Position numbers and translations under genes: made by a program. 64,000 bases of DNA from NCBI GenBank assembly GCA_035771175.1, contig CM069593.1:2660461-2724460 (forward strand). The letters are read 5' to 3'. Each line of letters begins with the position of its first letter. Position 1 is the stretch's first letter. Under the pieces are notes generated by a model, which saw only the letters and a list, made by a program, of their open reading frames with translations, had not been told where the DNA came from and searched no databases. Positions 1 to 12,418 of the stretch are shown here, piece after piece. The DNA is from Paratinospora sagittata (lineage: Eukaryota; Streptophyta; Magnoliopsida; Ranunculales; Menispermaceae).

Positions 1-127
1 ATAAAATGGAAGAATCGAAGAAGAAGAAGAAGAAGAAGAAGACTTGCCTTCGAGGTTGAGGTAGGGTTCCACCGAAATCGGAACGATCGGCTCGAACCCA
101 GTAATGCGTTCTTTCTCTTTGCGCCAT
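1..127 (-). CDS. possible first exon of a minus-strand gene running off the left edge
   Basis: Read on the minus strand, an ATG at 127-125 opens a frame that stays open to the edge. It begins MAQRERTHYWVRADRS and continues through a Gly/Pro-rich stretch, then a run of Phe codons that is only the (CTT/GAA)n microsatellite at about 18-42. A sequence matching the consensus of GC-AG introns (AG|GCAAGT) lies where the sensible coding ends, near 50-55, so the Phe run may be intron. The region upstream of the ATG (128-330) is less AT-rich than the following intergenic DNA, as expected near a promoter. I do not recognise the protein. It may equally be a chance ORF; the part needed to decide lies outside the window. 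Confidence 0.35.
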   Translation of the reverse strand, partial: MAQRERTHYWVRADRSDFGGTLPQPRRQVFFFFFFFFDSSIL

Positions 128-2199
128 TTTTACAACTTGTGTGCTGTTCTAAAATTCTCAGGTGAAGAAGTGAATGAACTCTCCTCTTAATATCTTGCCG
201 CTTTACGCTCTTTCTAAATTGGGCTTGGTGTGCCGCTGTTCTCCTAACGATCATCTTATCTCAACTCTCAAGTCCTTCATTCTTGGGTTGTTGCCACTTG
301 GGTCCATTGTGGGCTTTGTGTAATGGGCCTCTTAGAATGCAAAGTTTTATAAATTTAATTACTTTGAATTATTTAAAAATATTAAACAATTTCCACTATT
401 TCTAAAATTGTCATATAATTGTACATGTTTGAGAATATTTATAGTTAAAAGAATGAGGCTTGAGATATTATATATTAAATTTATCCTCTCTAATAAATGA
501 GGCTTAAGAAAAGAGTAGAGTGGAGATTAACTAACAAAGTTGGAGAATCATGATGTTGATCATTTGATAACTATGTTTGAAATGGGCATAACTTTGATTA
601 ATTTGCTAAAAACAAACCAATGAAAAAATAAAAAATAAACATGAAGGACTTGGTAATTTCAAAATATTTTATGCATGATTTTGATAATAGATGGTATGAA
701 GAGCAATTTCGTGTATAAAATGAAACATAAAAAGGCAATCACTTTAAATCATGCTTTATATATATTGAGAGGGGTAAAGTTGATCTATATTCAACACATA
801 ATAAGGGTTGTTCAAATTTTTTTGAAGCAGCCCATTTGCTCAATAGTTTTTTTTTTTTTTAAAGAAATAATGTTAATAGTTAATTATATAATCAGCTCCA
901 TCACTATATCACACACTTTTGTTCTTGACCTATTAATCTCTCACATCCCTTAAGGTGAACCTGAGACATTTAAATTTCAAAGTCATACTTTTTTATTAAC
1001 TGGACTAACTCCATGTTGGCAAATGAAATTTAATATAGAAAAATGCTTAATTAGACAAATGACAAATGATTTAATACATTCTATAGAGTCCAAGAATAAA
1101 AGAGCCTAGCAAGATTTGGCACATATGTTGGAATATATGTATGGCCTTCCCAAAATATCAAGTGATTTGTATCATTTCTTGGGTCCAATACATTGACCCC
1201 ACCAATATTTGTACTCATTTGATGAAATTGCCAACTTTCAAATGAATAGCACAAGTCATTTCCTTGGAAGTTACTTAAAGCACTAATTGAGTTGAAATCA
1301 AAAGTTAGGACCAATAATATTTGTCTTATCTGTTGTTTGCTTTTTAACTTGGTGGGACTTTACCCCGTACAAATAAGAATAACATCAATTCTTTTCAAGT
1401 CAATTCAAAGGGTTGAGAGTTAATGAGATTCAATATTAACACTTAAAATAGGTAGAAATTAACTATTAATTAGGATTTGTATAGTTACCAAATCTTGTGA
1501 GTTATTAATAAAATATAAGCACTTACTAATATAGAATATATATATATATATATACCTTCATACATATCTTGTTTAAAAAGTTATATGAGATTTAATATTT
1601 TGTATAGTCAGTAATAGATAACATATATATGGTGAAGAGGTATCTCATTAATTATTTTCATTTCTTAAGAAAATACCGCAAGTATAAATATAAAATATTA
1701 TTAAGGCATATAAAGCCAACCTAGATGAAGCTATTGTCCGTGTATATTTCATTATTATCAGCATTTTATTTCATTCAAATGATTAGTTTATTGAAAAAAT
1801 AGTTTCATGGAACGGGTTATATATATACTTCAACATGAACAACTGTACCATGTGCCTTGCTTTTTACAACATCAAAGCTACCTTTTTTTATATTGTATGA
1901 TTGTAGATAATTAGGTATATAGTATTATTTGCTAAAATGTAAATGAAATGTTGTCTTTAATTAATAATTACGTGAGGGTTCTTGAGTACAACTGCACCTA
2001 CCTTAAAGGCTTCGAGTTTAAAATACCTTCCACCGCATGTTAGCCAATAACATCTTTAAGTGTTTGTGGCTGTACTAAAGAAGAATTAAGAGGGACGTAA
2101 GTCTCCAAGACCTGCTGACTTAATAATAATAATAATAATAATTACATGAGCAAATAACTATATATTAAATTAAGAATGGTATTTGACTAAATTTTTTTT

Positions 2200-2253
2200 A
2201 ACATATTTTATTGACATTATCTTTAAGAGTTGTTAGATTATCTTCTAATCACG
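2200..2253 (+). repeat. single arm of a foldback element
   Basis: This stretch, containing AGAGTTGTTAGATTATCT and ending TAATCACG, is a clear relative of the reverse complement of the right arm of the foldback element at 20219-20332 (there, on the minus strand, GAGAGTTGTTAGATCGCC and AATCACG). Only one arm is present here, so it is a degraded copy. Homology is by eye. Confidence 0.5.
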
Positions 2254-2305
2254 TAATTTTCTTTAAATTAACACATCAACGCCCCCTTCATGGGCTACTG
2301 CATAT

Positions 2306-2359
2306 AAATTAATAACCATGTCACTGTCCACAAAATTAATAACCATGTCACTGTCCACA
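2306..2359 (+). repeat. two perfect tandem copies of a 27 bp unit
   Basis: A 27 bp unit beginning AAATTAATAACCATGTCACT occurs at 2306-2332 and again at 2333-2359 with no mismatch. It lies in intergenic DNA and looks like a recent local duplication. Confidence 0.85.
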
Positions 2360-3038
2360 AATGTTACATGAAGTCACTATCTTTTTTTTTGTCTTTGGTA
2401 TCTCTTAACTTTTCTTTTCTTTTCTTTTTATCTTTTTCTATTGTTTAAATTGTCCCATATGCATCAATTTCACGACAAAGTTCAAATTAAAGAATAAAAA
2501 TACAAGAAGACGTTGAAAGGAAAGATGAAAACAGATGAGACAAATATGGAAAGATCATGGAGTCGTGTAAAAGTTGAAGTTCTATGCCAATATTATACTT
2601 GGAAACAAGCCACTCATAAAAATTTATCATTTTCATGTACTTATTATTTTAAAATAAGAAGGACAAAAAGAAAAATATAAAGATCTTTCTCAAGTAACAT
2701 TCCAATATTTGTACTATTGAGAGGAAACAAATAGTATTTTAATTTAAGAATTTTGACTTTGGTATATTATTGCGGGGGTTGAACTTAAAATAAATAAATA
2801 AAATAAAATACTCTATTCTTATGTAAATAATGGATATATTTATGTAGAAAAATGAATTTTTATGTCTAGGTTTTGAGAATTTTGAAGAGATTTTGGTTTC
2901 TATTACCCAAGATCAACTCTAGAATCAATCTTTGAATATATTCTTCAAGTTATACGCATTATTATTTTTTTAGGAGAGACGGTGATGAGTAGGAAAGTGA
3001 TGATTTTGAAGTATCTTGAAACTATAATTAACAAAAAA

Positions 3039-3324
3039 GTGCCAACGCGGCATTGGTCTAATGGTTAGAGATTGTGACACTTTATCCCTTGAGGCTTGGA
3101 GGTCGCTGATTTGATTATTAGGTTATGTTTATTCAGTCGATAATTTTCAGTTTTATCATTCTTGGTAAATCATTCGCTAGGACTAGGTCGGTGTAGAGAC
3201 TAGTTGGGTCGTGGTCGGCCTTTAACTTATTCATTATATTTTCAAACACTCCACGGGTTAAGGCGGGTAGGGTCCCTAACGGGTTAGGTGCCTTAGGCTG
3301 TTTCTTCTCAAATAAATAAATAAA
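3039..3324 (+). mobile_element. tRNA-derived SINE
   Basis: The 5' end (AGTGCCAACG, then TGGTCTAATGGTTAGAGA) has the form of an RNA polymerase III box A. A degenerate box B lies about 45 bp further on. The body is less AT-rich than its surroundings and ends TTCTTCTC(AAATA)n. TAACAAAAAA at 3029-3038 recurs at 3325-3334 as a probable target-site duplication, although the repeat is low-complexity. The same 5' start and the same TCTTCTCAAATA end occur in the element at 46724-47045, which supports one SINE family. Confidence 0.6.
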
Positions 3325-5629
3325 TAACAAAAAAAAGTATGCTTATTGAACACATTGGTCTATAATTAATTATTCTCAAATGTGTTATTTCAGATTGTGG
3401 AATCCCTTTATCTTCTAAAAGTTGTTAATAAATGAAATTAATTTATCTTTTTATAAGGTACATTCTCATTGCATTCAATTTAAATGTAAAGGGTGTTCCC
3501 TCTTCTCCTTTCTTTCTCTTGTTATTTTTAGTTTTGTCCCTTAGCTTGAAATCAATTAGATTTTGTAAAATGATGTTAGACATAATTAAATAATTGGAGA
3601 CAACTCATATATCATTTTTCCATTTTTTTTTAATTATCAGAGTATTCCTTTAGAAAATATAAAATTTACTAACTTTTTTTTTTAATCTCTTATTTTAATT
3701 TGTTGATAGTTTAGATTTTTTTTTTCATGCATACATTAATGCAAGAAAAGATGAAAGGCCCATATAGAGGAAAGTGAAGAGACAACTACACATGCAGGTA
3801 TACCCAATTTAATATTATTCTTTGGCAATGGATTTATAAAAGAGTACCAAAAGACATGGCTGCCTATCCACTAGAGACTTTATAATCAAACTTAATAGCA
3901 TTTTAAAATCATATTATAATATTTTACTGAAATATTATATAATATTTAGTAATCAAACACTATAATTAACTGTCATTTTTTATTTATTTTTTAATCTTTG
4001 AGATAATCTCCGAAGTGGGATATATAGTGACGATCAGTAGCAATTATTGGCAATCATAGACTATTCTAAGTAACTCTTTCTTAATTAAGTTCTATTCCCT
4101 ACTTAATGGGAATACTGATTAAAGTATTATATATTAATACTAAGAACATTGAATCATGAAAATTAAGAGAATATTTAGATTCTTTTTTTATTATTATTTT
4201 TTATTTTACGAGGGATCCAAGAGCATGCTTTGGCATTCTTAACATTATCCAACATCTATAAAGTTTTACATAATTACAAAATGGGAATCCAAGATATAAT
4301 GATGGATGCCTTGTCATGTCTCCAAATTAATGCCCGAAAAAGACAAAAAAAGTAAAAGTTTGCAATTAATTACATAATAGATTCTAAGACATGATGACCC
4401 ATATAATTAATTATATTAATAGTTCACTAAAGCTAGGAAGGTTTAATTTAAATAATAAAAAGAACAGACCCACTAGCTTATTAGATGAAGTAATTAAAAT
4501 GTGCAAAGCAAACTAGCTAGTGGCATACACATGGGGGATTGCTGGAAGATGAATGGAAGGAACGTTAAAGGGCCGGGATTCAAGGAACAGCTTAGGTTTT
4601 TGTTGCCTTCTTTGGTTAATTTCTAAGACTAAAAGTACTTGCCCAAAAAATAAATAATAAAGCAAGAAGAAGAGTGGAGGAAAAAAAAAATATTTTTTTA
4701 TTTTTTTTTATTTTTTATTTTTCATGAGATATCTGATCCTCCACACCTTTCGTATAAGAGATTAGTTCTCGGAATGATAGACTTTTTTCTAACGAGACGA
4801 CTTTAAGAATTGAACTCTGAATTTTTTATTTTATATAAAAGTAATTTTGAAATTTAATCCATTTTTATTGAGCTAATCACTAATTAATTTTTTTTAAAAA
4901 AACTTGTATATCTTGTCCTGATGTTAAGATTGAAATTAATTTTTTAAAAATGATCATTAATGTTACCCTTTTATGTAAAATATAATATAGGTTGACCATG
5001 AAAATTTTATATGGGCTTCATTTAATTTCGAAAGGCAAAATGGTGAAATGCTTTTCACTTTCAAAATGCTAACTTCAAAACTCAATTATGAGGCAATAAT
5101 TAATGAAAATATATAGTAAATGGTACAAGAAATGAATAGTGATGTAATAACGTACATTGATGTGGACATGCATAAGAAAAACAGTCCACTTTATCACATT
5201 CGAATAATCTCGAATTGTGTGTTCTTAATAAACCAATATTAATATGTTTTGTTTTTCAATTTACTTTGATGGCAACCAGCTCTTACCTTTTTGCCACTCT
5301 TAAATATATAAATAAAAAGCCAAAATAAACCTTTCTTTTTTTTTTAATTCTTTTTCCTCTTTCTCAATGCAATGACTTTGAAAATATATTAGTGGTTTAA
5401 AAGCTGATATGCCTCTAATATTACTACTGTATTTGCTTTAGTTTAGCTTTTACTTTTGTAAGTATATTTTAATTTTAGTTAATGGTACTTATTATGTTAA
5501 TTAGTCCTTAATATAGTGAAATTGAGGAAATGAATTTTGGCTTAGTTGAGTTAGTATCGAAGCCTATTATATAATTATAAATATTTGAAGTAACCCATTT
5601 AATTTTCTTACTTTTACTTTCTTTTGGCA

Positions 5630-6220
5630 AGAAAACGCCGTCGCAACGGGAAAATTTGAATATCGGGCGGTCGGTCAAGAACGGGTCCAATCCAGTTCAT
5701 CACAGCCTGCTCGATCTTCCACGTGTGCATTGCCGCGAAAAAGTAGTACAGGTGTCAGCGAATTAGTGCGCTGCAGGACCACAAATCAAAGGCTCACTTT
5801 TTTTTATCTTTTTCGTTTTTCCTCTTTTTTTTTGTTGTTTTGATTTAAAGTTGATGTGCAGTGCAGAGTGATACGGTACGGTATGATCAGGTGAACGTAC
5901 GCGTGAATTCAGCGTAAAAAAAAGTAAGATCCAAATAAAATAAAAAAATAGTAAGTGGTGGGCCCAGCCTATTATGCGAAGCGATCCGCGGTTTCCACAG
6001 AAACGGATCGTGAACCGCGGGAAATTGTCTCGGGGATTTTATCGCGATATATTGAGGATCGTTTCGGGGGGTGTTAAAAATCTCGTGGAGTAAATGGTAA
6101 TTAAACATGTCAACGTTTGGCGAAGAGATACTCGCCGTACGGAGAATGTAGACCCGCCGCCAAACACCTAATTGGACCACCGCAAGATTATGGTCTCAGC
6201 CTCTCAGGTTAGAAAGGGGA
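5630..6220. other. GC-richer patch with nested palindromes, function unknown
   Basis: This stretch is far richer in G+C and CpG than the flanks. It contains CCGCGGTT and its complement AACCGCGG about 20 bp apart (5987-6021), with a second inverted pair (CGATCC...GGATCG, GTTTC...GAAAC) nested inside. A G-box core (CACGTG) sits near 5720. Reading frames crossing it show no recognisable protein. It could be a promoter or CpG-rich remnant of a lost gene, or the edge of an unrecognised transposon. Confidence 0.4.
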
Positions 6221-6531
6221 TGATCCAATGTAGAGCTGGTATATGGGTCTTTCTCTGCACTACTAGTTAATTTTCTTGTTTTGTTATTATTGGTTTTAAG
6301 AATTAATTTTCAAAATGCTACTTTGCGTGTGTAATTCAAAAAATTTTCCTTTTTTTTTTTTTTGGATGAAGTATAAGTATAATTAGTCCGAAGGCGGAAC
6401 AATCGAAAACAGACTCAGACGATAATAATTACTATATAAAATCAAAATGAAGCCAGATAACAAGGGTAGTCATGCCTATGACCCATAACAATATTATATT
6501 TTACTCTCTTATTAGAATCTCCTACCTCAGA

Positions 6532-6580
6532 TAGGAGGCGAGGTACCCACCATAGGTAGGAGGCGAGGTACCCACCACTG
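6532..6580. repeat. 25 bp tandem duplication with hairpin potential
   Basis: TAGGAGGCGAGGTACCCACC starts at 6532 and again at 6557, giving a 25 bp period. The first copy is preceded by ACCTC, which can pair with GAGGT inside the repeat. The second is followed by ACCACTGGTGGGT, which can fold on itself. Confidence 0.7.
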
Positions 6581-7314
6581 GTGGGTAACTTTTTTCTTGT
6601 TGAAACATAGTTTATTTGACATGTAGTAGGACATATTTTTAAACTATAACTCAAAAAGAGACATGTGAATCCACTCATATTCTTTGTGTTGCTGGGTATG
6701 ATTTAAAACCTGAGAAGAATGTAAGGAGACAAGTATATGAAGACAAAGGCCAACCTTTTGTTCAAATTTACGTATCAGAAAATGTAGCAAATCAAAAGTA
6801 CATGGCGTTTTAGGCATGTTTTAGACTGTTTATAGTTTGGTAATCTTTTTACCTACGTAATTTTAGTATTTTTTTTAACTTTTTTCGAAGGAAAAATCAT
6901 AGTAACTTAATTATGATTTCCGTTTAAAATCCAATTCAACTCAACAAAAGTCTTTTATTTTATTTTATTACAAGAGTTAATTACATAAAAATTGATAATT
7001 AAATCATATTAGCTGTTTGTGTAGTGTAGTCAAGTTAATTCATATCATAGTTAATCTAATATTAATTAAACTTTGACAGACTTTGAAATTAGTGTACTTA
7101 ATCACTTGAATCCTTGGATTAACTTAATAACTACTTAATACATGCGACTTCTCATCGATCCAAAAGATTTGACATATGAGAACACCAGCTTAGCGTACTT
7201 TTTGGGTCTCCGAAGCATTTCGTACGTGTTACTACTTGATACAATACCACTTAAAATAAAAAATAAAAAGGGATTGCTATTCTAATTAAAAAGCTTTGTA
7301 TTCATTTGATTATT

Positions 7315-7318
<4 letters not shown>

Positions 7319-7356
<38 letters not shown>
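7319..7356. repeat. (AT)19 microsatellite
   Basis: Uninterrupted AT dinucleotide tract of 38 bp, about 420 bp upstream of the start codon at 7773. Likely length-polymorphic. Confidence 0.95.
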
Positions 7357-7359
<3 letters not shown>

Positions 7360-7772
7360 CAACATTTTATATATTTGTAAATATTATCATCATATTGGGA
7401 TTTTAAAATATATTCTTTATGTTTGACATAAGCGGAGTTGTTTCATGCATATTATTGGAATGTGCATCATAAATAAGACCATCATGGTGATGATCATGAT
7501 CATACAGTAAATTAAATCAAATGGTGTAGCACTGTTCCCCAAATGAAGTCAGCTAGATAGAACAGCACCGTAAATGGCAGGCACGCCACCAAAGCCAGTT
7601 AAAACCACTACCGACGCCAGGCCCCCCTGGCTCTCCTCATCTTCCTCTTTACACACATATCTCGTGACACAACACTCTGCTTTTTCATCTTCTTCCTTGC
7701 AAATTCCTCTCTATTTCTTTCAAATTCTTCTTCAATTACAAAACCTGTCATCAAATTCCATTGTTTTAACCA

Positions 7773-9324
7773 ATGGGTACCAAGCATTTGAATCAACTAC
7801 TCAACGAAGATCAAGAACCCTTCGTTCTCAAGAACTACATTGACGAGAAACGCTGTCAGCTTCGAAAACCACCCGCCAAATCCAACTTGCACATCAAAAA
7901 ACGAAAACCCATTTCCGGAAACTCAACTTCCTTGTGTAAAAATGTCTGCTTTTCGAATTTCCTCGATTCTCCTGAACTAAAAAACTCTCCTCTCTTCTAC
8001 TTCTCTTCTCCGCCCAAAAGCCCCTGTAGAAGAAACACCACCGACGCCCTTTTCATTCACATTCCGACCAGAACCGCAGCTCTGCTTCTCGAAGCAGCGG
8101 TTCGGATTCAGACGCAGTCCGGTGGTACCCAGAAGACGAAACCTCGTAAGAATCTCGGGTTTGGGTTTTTTGGATCGATTTTGAGCAAATTGAGTAGAAA
8201 AAGGAGCAGAAAGTTAGAGTTTACAGAGGAGAAAGTGAGAGTTTCTGTGAAGGATGTTGTTGTTAGAGCAGATTTGGAGGGGAAGAAGAGGGTTTGTGAT
8301 TTGGGTGTTTCGTGTTCTTGCGATAGCAGATTTAGTGGAAATATGAAGAATTTGGAGAGTTCTACGAGCAGAAGCAGGGTTGGAGATTGCAAAGAAACAG
8401 AGTTCAACTTTGAGAAAGAAGAAGAAGAAGAAGAATTTAATTCTCGAGAAACGGGACTCTGTACTTCTTCTAGCCCTTTTCGATTTGTTCTGGTTAATAG
8501 CTCGTCTCCAATTCGCCGGTTTCCGGAGCCCAAATCGCCGGAGACTTCTCCTAGTCGCCGGAAAAAACAGGTTGGTTTTCCATTCTTCTTCAATTTATCT
8601 TCTTCTGTTGCTCTGTTTTCTATGCATAAGTGAGTCCACTCGTTTAAACAGTTCAAGTTGACTCGATCGCCTGGTTAAAATGCTAATTGGCAATACAAAA
8701 ATGATTAAATTATTTAATTCCTAAGATCCTTAATTTATTCTAGAAGAATAGAACTGAAGAAGAAACGATAAGTTCTTATTTTCACCATTTTGATACATAT
8801 TTTTACGTATTAACCAACAGTTGAAAATTTATATATAAAAAAAAAAAACAACTTAAAGAAGTAATTTTATTTATACTAACTATTAGTTTGAGGTTAAACT
8901 TAAATTAAATCAAATTTGTACTAAATAATTAATCGACTGGTTCAAACTGAATTAAAATCAATTTAATTCATTTTTCAATTTAAAAATTATTCAGATTAAT
9001 AAGTAATAAATAACTCAGGTGAACTGAACTAGTGAGTGAGTCAGTGAGTGAGTTGTCGGCAGAAACTCGCGAGTCTCATGAGTGAGCGGTAGTAAGAAAC
9101 TTGGAAGGGTAGTAGTGTCATTTCAAGGGTGTAAGAAGTTTAAGTATTTTATTTAATTATTTATTATTTTATTTATTTTTTGTATTGTTTTGTATTTTCA
9201 TTACTACAAGCTACAGAGTTCGATCACGTCCTTGCCTTCAAATCTTTAAAATTGTTTTCTGAGAAAAAGACAAGTTGGTTTTAGATTTGCTCTTTACCGA
9301 CAGAAGACAACACCCTCTGTGTCA

Positions 9325-9380
<56 letters not shown>

Positions 9381-9733
9381 TTTTCCCTCTTGGAAAATGA
9401 ATTTTATTGTAGAAATTAATGAAAAAGTCACCTAATAGTACAATATAGATGGTTGAGATTTGTGCTAAAAGTAGTCGAGAGATGGAGGTTCAAAATTGAA
9501 ACTTGTACCCTCTGCCCACTTGAGAAGAGCCACTTAATGTCCTTAGTACTCGAATGCGGATTAATCTTTTTCGAAGAGCAGGACACCACGTGAAATACCA
9601 TAAAGAAAAAAAAAAATTAAAAAGTCAACGGTCATTATGTCAATTATCTTAGATTAATGAGAAAAAAAATGGATTTTTTTTAATCTTTTGATGAAGTACT
9701 TAATTAGCTAAGTCAATTATTAACCCAAAACAC

Positions 9734-9773
<40 letters not shown>

Positions 9774-11220
9774 AATATAATTATTTGTATTTTAAAATGG
9801 ACACCAAAAAGTAAGAATTGGTACAAAAATAATAAAAAAGACTTTTTTTTAGATTGTACCCTTATTTTTGAATGGCAAACCATTCAAAAATAAGGGTACA
9901 ATCTAAAAAAAAAAGTCTTTTTTATTGTTTTTTGAATTTGATCAATCAAACACATTTTTTAATGTTTTTGACTCTATAGAGAAGATAATCATGATTAAAA
10001 CAGGCTTCTTAAAACTTACTATATAGTCCCTAAACATACATGTGAACCTTAAGCACCATAAACTATATAAGGATTGACTTCCTTAGGATGAGATTTGAAC
10101 TCAAAACTCTCGTTTCATAAAACAGATTCTTGATTATCATACCAATATATTCTTAAGTTGTCGTAGACATGTTCACTATTTTAACACCATGCCTTTCATA
10201 ATCCACGAGTCCAAGTACAAGGTTGTTTTTGCAGCTGAATAAATGCTTAGCCAAGATAGGAATAACAAGTGATGACATAGCCATCTAACACTACTGCCAC
10301 ATACATTAACTGCAAGCTGGTTGGTTTGAACTTAAATTTTCAGGTGGCAGAGAATGAGCAAGGACAACAAGACGATCTCGCAGCGAAGGAATATGAGGAG
10401 GAAGAGAAAGAGCATTCAAGTCCTGTCTCAGTCTTGGACCCTCAGTTTGAAGAAGAAGATGATGATGATGACGGACATGATGAACATGATGAGCATGATG
10501 AAGACAACGACGGCCTTGAACTAGAACGCAGCTTCGCCATGGTACAAAGTATGTACTTGTCAATCATGCCTTTACATTTAATTCCACAGTTAATTAATAG
10601 AGCTTTCCAACAGCATTTAATATGGTAGATGTAGTGAAATTGATCTTAGTTATTCATCTTGGGGTTAATTTGCAGGAACAAAGCAGAAGTTACTGCACAA
10701 ACTTCGCAGATTCGAGCAACTAGCTGAGTTAGATCCTGTTGAACTCGAGAAGAGAATTCTAGAAGAAGAAGAAGAAGAAGAAGGAGAAGGAGACTATAAT
10801 GATGATGTTGATGATTCATGGTCATCATCAGTAGAAGAAGAAGATACTAGTAGTTTGTTTGTAAAAGAAGTTCTTAGTTGCTCAAACTCATATAATTTTC
10901 AAAGAGTTCCTTCCGACATCGAGAGACTAGTTTTAGATCTTGTGGACGAGGAAAAGGGAGTGGCCGGCATTGAAGATAAGGAAATGCTGGTGAAGAAATT
11001 GTGCAGGAGATTGGATTCATGGAAAGATGCAAAGCTTAAGACAATAGATATGATGGTAGAATTTGATTTGAGAAGAGAAGGGCAAGATCAGTACTGGGGG
11101 AAGAATGAAGAGCAAGTGCAAGAAATAAGTGGTTTGATTGAGCTTGGTATTTTCAGATTCTTGGTGGAAGAACTCTCTGAAGAACTTGTTTATGATCATT
11201 CAAGAGGCTTGTACTTGTAA
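7773..11220 (+). CDS. acidic plant protein, possibly TRM-like (DUF4378-type C-terminus), 515 aa in three exons
   Basis: Exons 7773-8570, 10344-10548 and 10676-11220 join in frame across introns with GT-AG ends (donors CAG|GTTGGT and AAA|GTATGT; acceptors TTTTCAG and TTTGCAG). The start context is AACCATGGGT. The protein opens MGTKHLNQLL. It has a segment IPTRTAALLLEAAVRIQ near residues 91-107, a Lys/Arg-rich middle, then Glu/Asp/His-rich runs encoded by GAA and GAT repeats. The last ~105 residues are helical and charged (DIERLVLDLVDEE, KLCRRLDSWKDAKL, ending FLVEELSEEL), like the C-terminal domain of TON1-recruiting-motif proteins, which organise cortical microtubules; that assignment is inference. 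An ATG at 7574 opens an out-of-frame upstream ORF ending at 7843, past the main start, and might damp translation if transcribed. The gene looks intact. Confidence 0.8.
9327..9376. repeat. (AT)25 microsatellite in intron 1 of the TRM-like gene
   Basis: Uninterrupted 50 bp AT tract. A second, shorter AT/GT tract lies at about 9738-9772 in the same intron. Confidence 0.95.
9831..9926. repeat. near-perfect 45 bp inverted repeat inside an intron
   Basis: The left arm 9831-9875 and right arm 9880-9926 are reverse complements except for the length of one A/T run (8 versus 10). The loop is only four bases (CAAA). The arm includes AGATTGTACCCTTATTTTTG. The whole lies in intron 1 (8571-10343) of the gene at 7773-11220, so the primary transcript would form a long hairpin. 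It may be a small foldback transposon; no target-site duplication is obvious. Confidence 0.9.
10018..10166 (-). mobile_element. tRNA-derived SINE fragment in intron 1
   Basis: On the minus strand, TTGGTATGATAATCAAGAA resembles a Pol III box A, and GAGTTCAAATCTCATCC about 35 bp later is a good box B. I see no A-rich tail or duplication, so it is probably truncated. The ends given are approximate. Confidence 0.5.
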
Positions 11221-12418
11221 TGTGAATTATATGAAATTTTGTTCGTACAACAAATATACCAAGGTTTTTATTTCTAGTTTATTGGTTTATGATCTAATGT
11301 GTAATATAAATGGTAGACTAACCATTGAAAAAGTAGAGCAAAGGAAACAAATTCATATAACACATCTCATGGAGTTGAGAAAAAGCTTTGCTGAGTTGAG
11401 TTGAGTTAGTTTATGATCCAAAGTGGAGTAAGAGAAATTAGATTAAGCAATTGGAACTAATTTAGGTTTATGTGAAAACTAGTTGACAAAAACCACTAAT
11501 CATTTTGGCGAGTTAAAGGAAGACAAATTTCTTCTCATAAAGTCTAGGTACACTTTTATCTTCATCACATGGCTGGGGTGGCGTAACATTTGCCTAAAAT
11601 GAAGGCCTAGGGCAAACCTCTTGTATTTCGATCATGTGTGAGAATGCTCACGGGCCACAAGCCACTTTAACCGACCACCATGTTCATTCACGATGTATTT
11701 CCACATTCTTTGGGTATGAGACTGTCCGTTTAAAGCGAGAGTGGAATAATATACCTCTCCTAACGATAAGACTCTGCGCTTTCTATTGAGTCATCCACTC
11801 ATTGGTTAGGTGGACTGGACTAGTTTTTGTGATGTGTGGAAACTAGTTGGTGGATTATAGTGAATGAAACTGAATAATTTACCAAAATAGTTTAAAAAAA
11901 AGAAACTCTTCTTATCTTACAAAAATAATTGTCTAACCAATTTAATAATCATGAAATTAATTTTATTTAAAAAAAGAAACAAAGACCCGAAACGATATCC
12001 GGACCGTTACCTGCAAGTTGCCTAAAACTAAAATTTGGGCGTGTTCTATACTCGCAATGCTGTTTGTTAAGAACACGGCCTCTTTAAGTCCTGTGATCTT
12101 TGCGATCGTTGTATCAAAGCCGACAAAAAAAGGAACCTTCCTGCGTAAGCGTAACTACAGCAACCAAACACGCCCTTAACATTCTTCTTCTTCTTCTTCT
12201 TTAACGTTCTGTGTTAGGGTTTCAGCGGTTTGATCGGTTCTTGTTGTGAATCGAGTGTCGGTGCTTTTCGATTCTCCAATTCATTTGATTTCGTTCGTAA
12301 TTGTGACGCTAAGCGTGCTTCATGTGGTTTACCGTTCGTCGGTGTAGCAGAAATTGCGAAGATTGGAGTTAGGGTTTTTGTTCGGTTGAGCTCAGGTTTC
12401 TTGGTTATATATATATAA
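11221..12418. other. spacer between two head-to-tail genes, including the 5' leader of the second
   Basis: The first part holds the 3' flank of the TRM-like gene. A GC-richer, transposon-like stretch at about 11570-11830 has no ends I can define. From about 12180 a (CTT)n tract and a CT-rich region look like the 5' untranslated leader of the gene starting at 12419. Confidence 0.5.

Larger units (their letters stand above)
128..7570. other. intergenic region, about 7.4 kb
   Basis: AT-rich DNA with no supportable gene. All ORFs of 60 residues or more here look like chance frames (low-complexity Phe/Ile/Lys composition, no family motifs). It holds a SINE at 3039-3324, an arm of a foldback element at 2200-2253, short tandem duplications at 2306-2359 and 6532-6580, a GC-richer patch at 5630-6220, and an (AT)n tract at 7319-7356. 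The stretch 3340-5620 contains nothing I can name. Confidence 0.7.

Noticed and set aside
5887..6180. Minus-strand ORF of 97 residues in the GC-rich patch
   Set aside because: Composition follows the local base bias and no motif is visible.
8108..8656. Minus-strand ORF of 182 residues
   Set aside because: Shadow of exon 1 of the TRM-like gene.
10448..10508. GAT/GAA repeats as a non-coding microsatellite
   Set aside because: They lie in frame in exon 2 of the TRM-like gene and encode its Asp/His/Glu-rich stretch.
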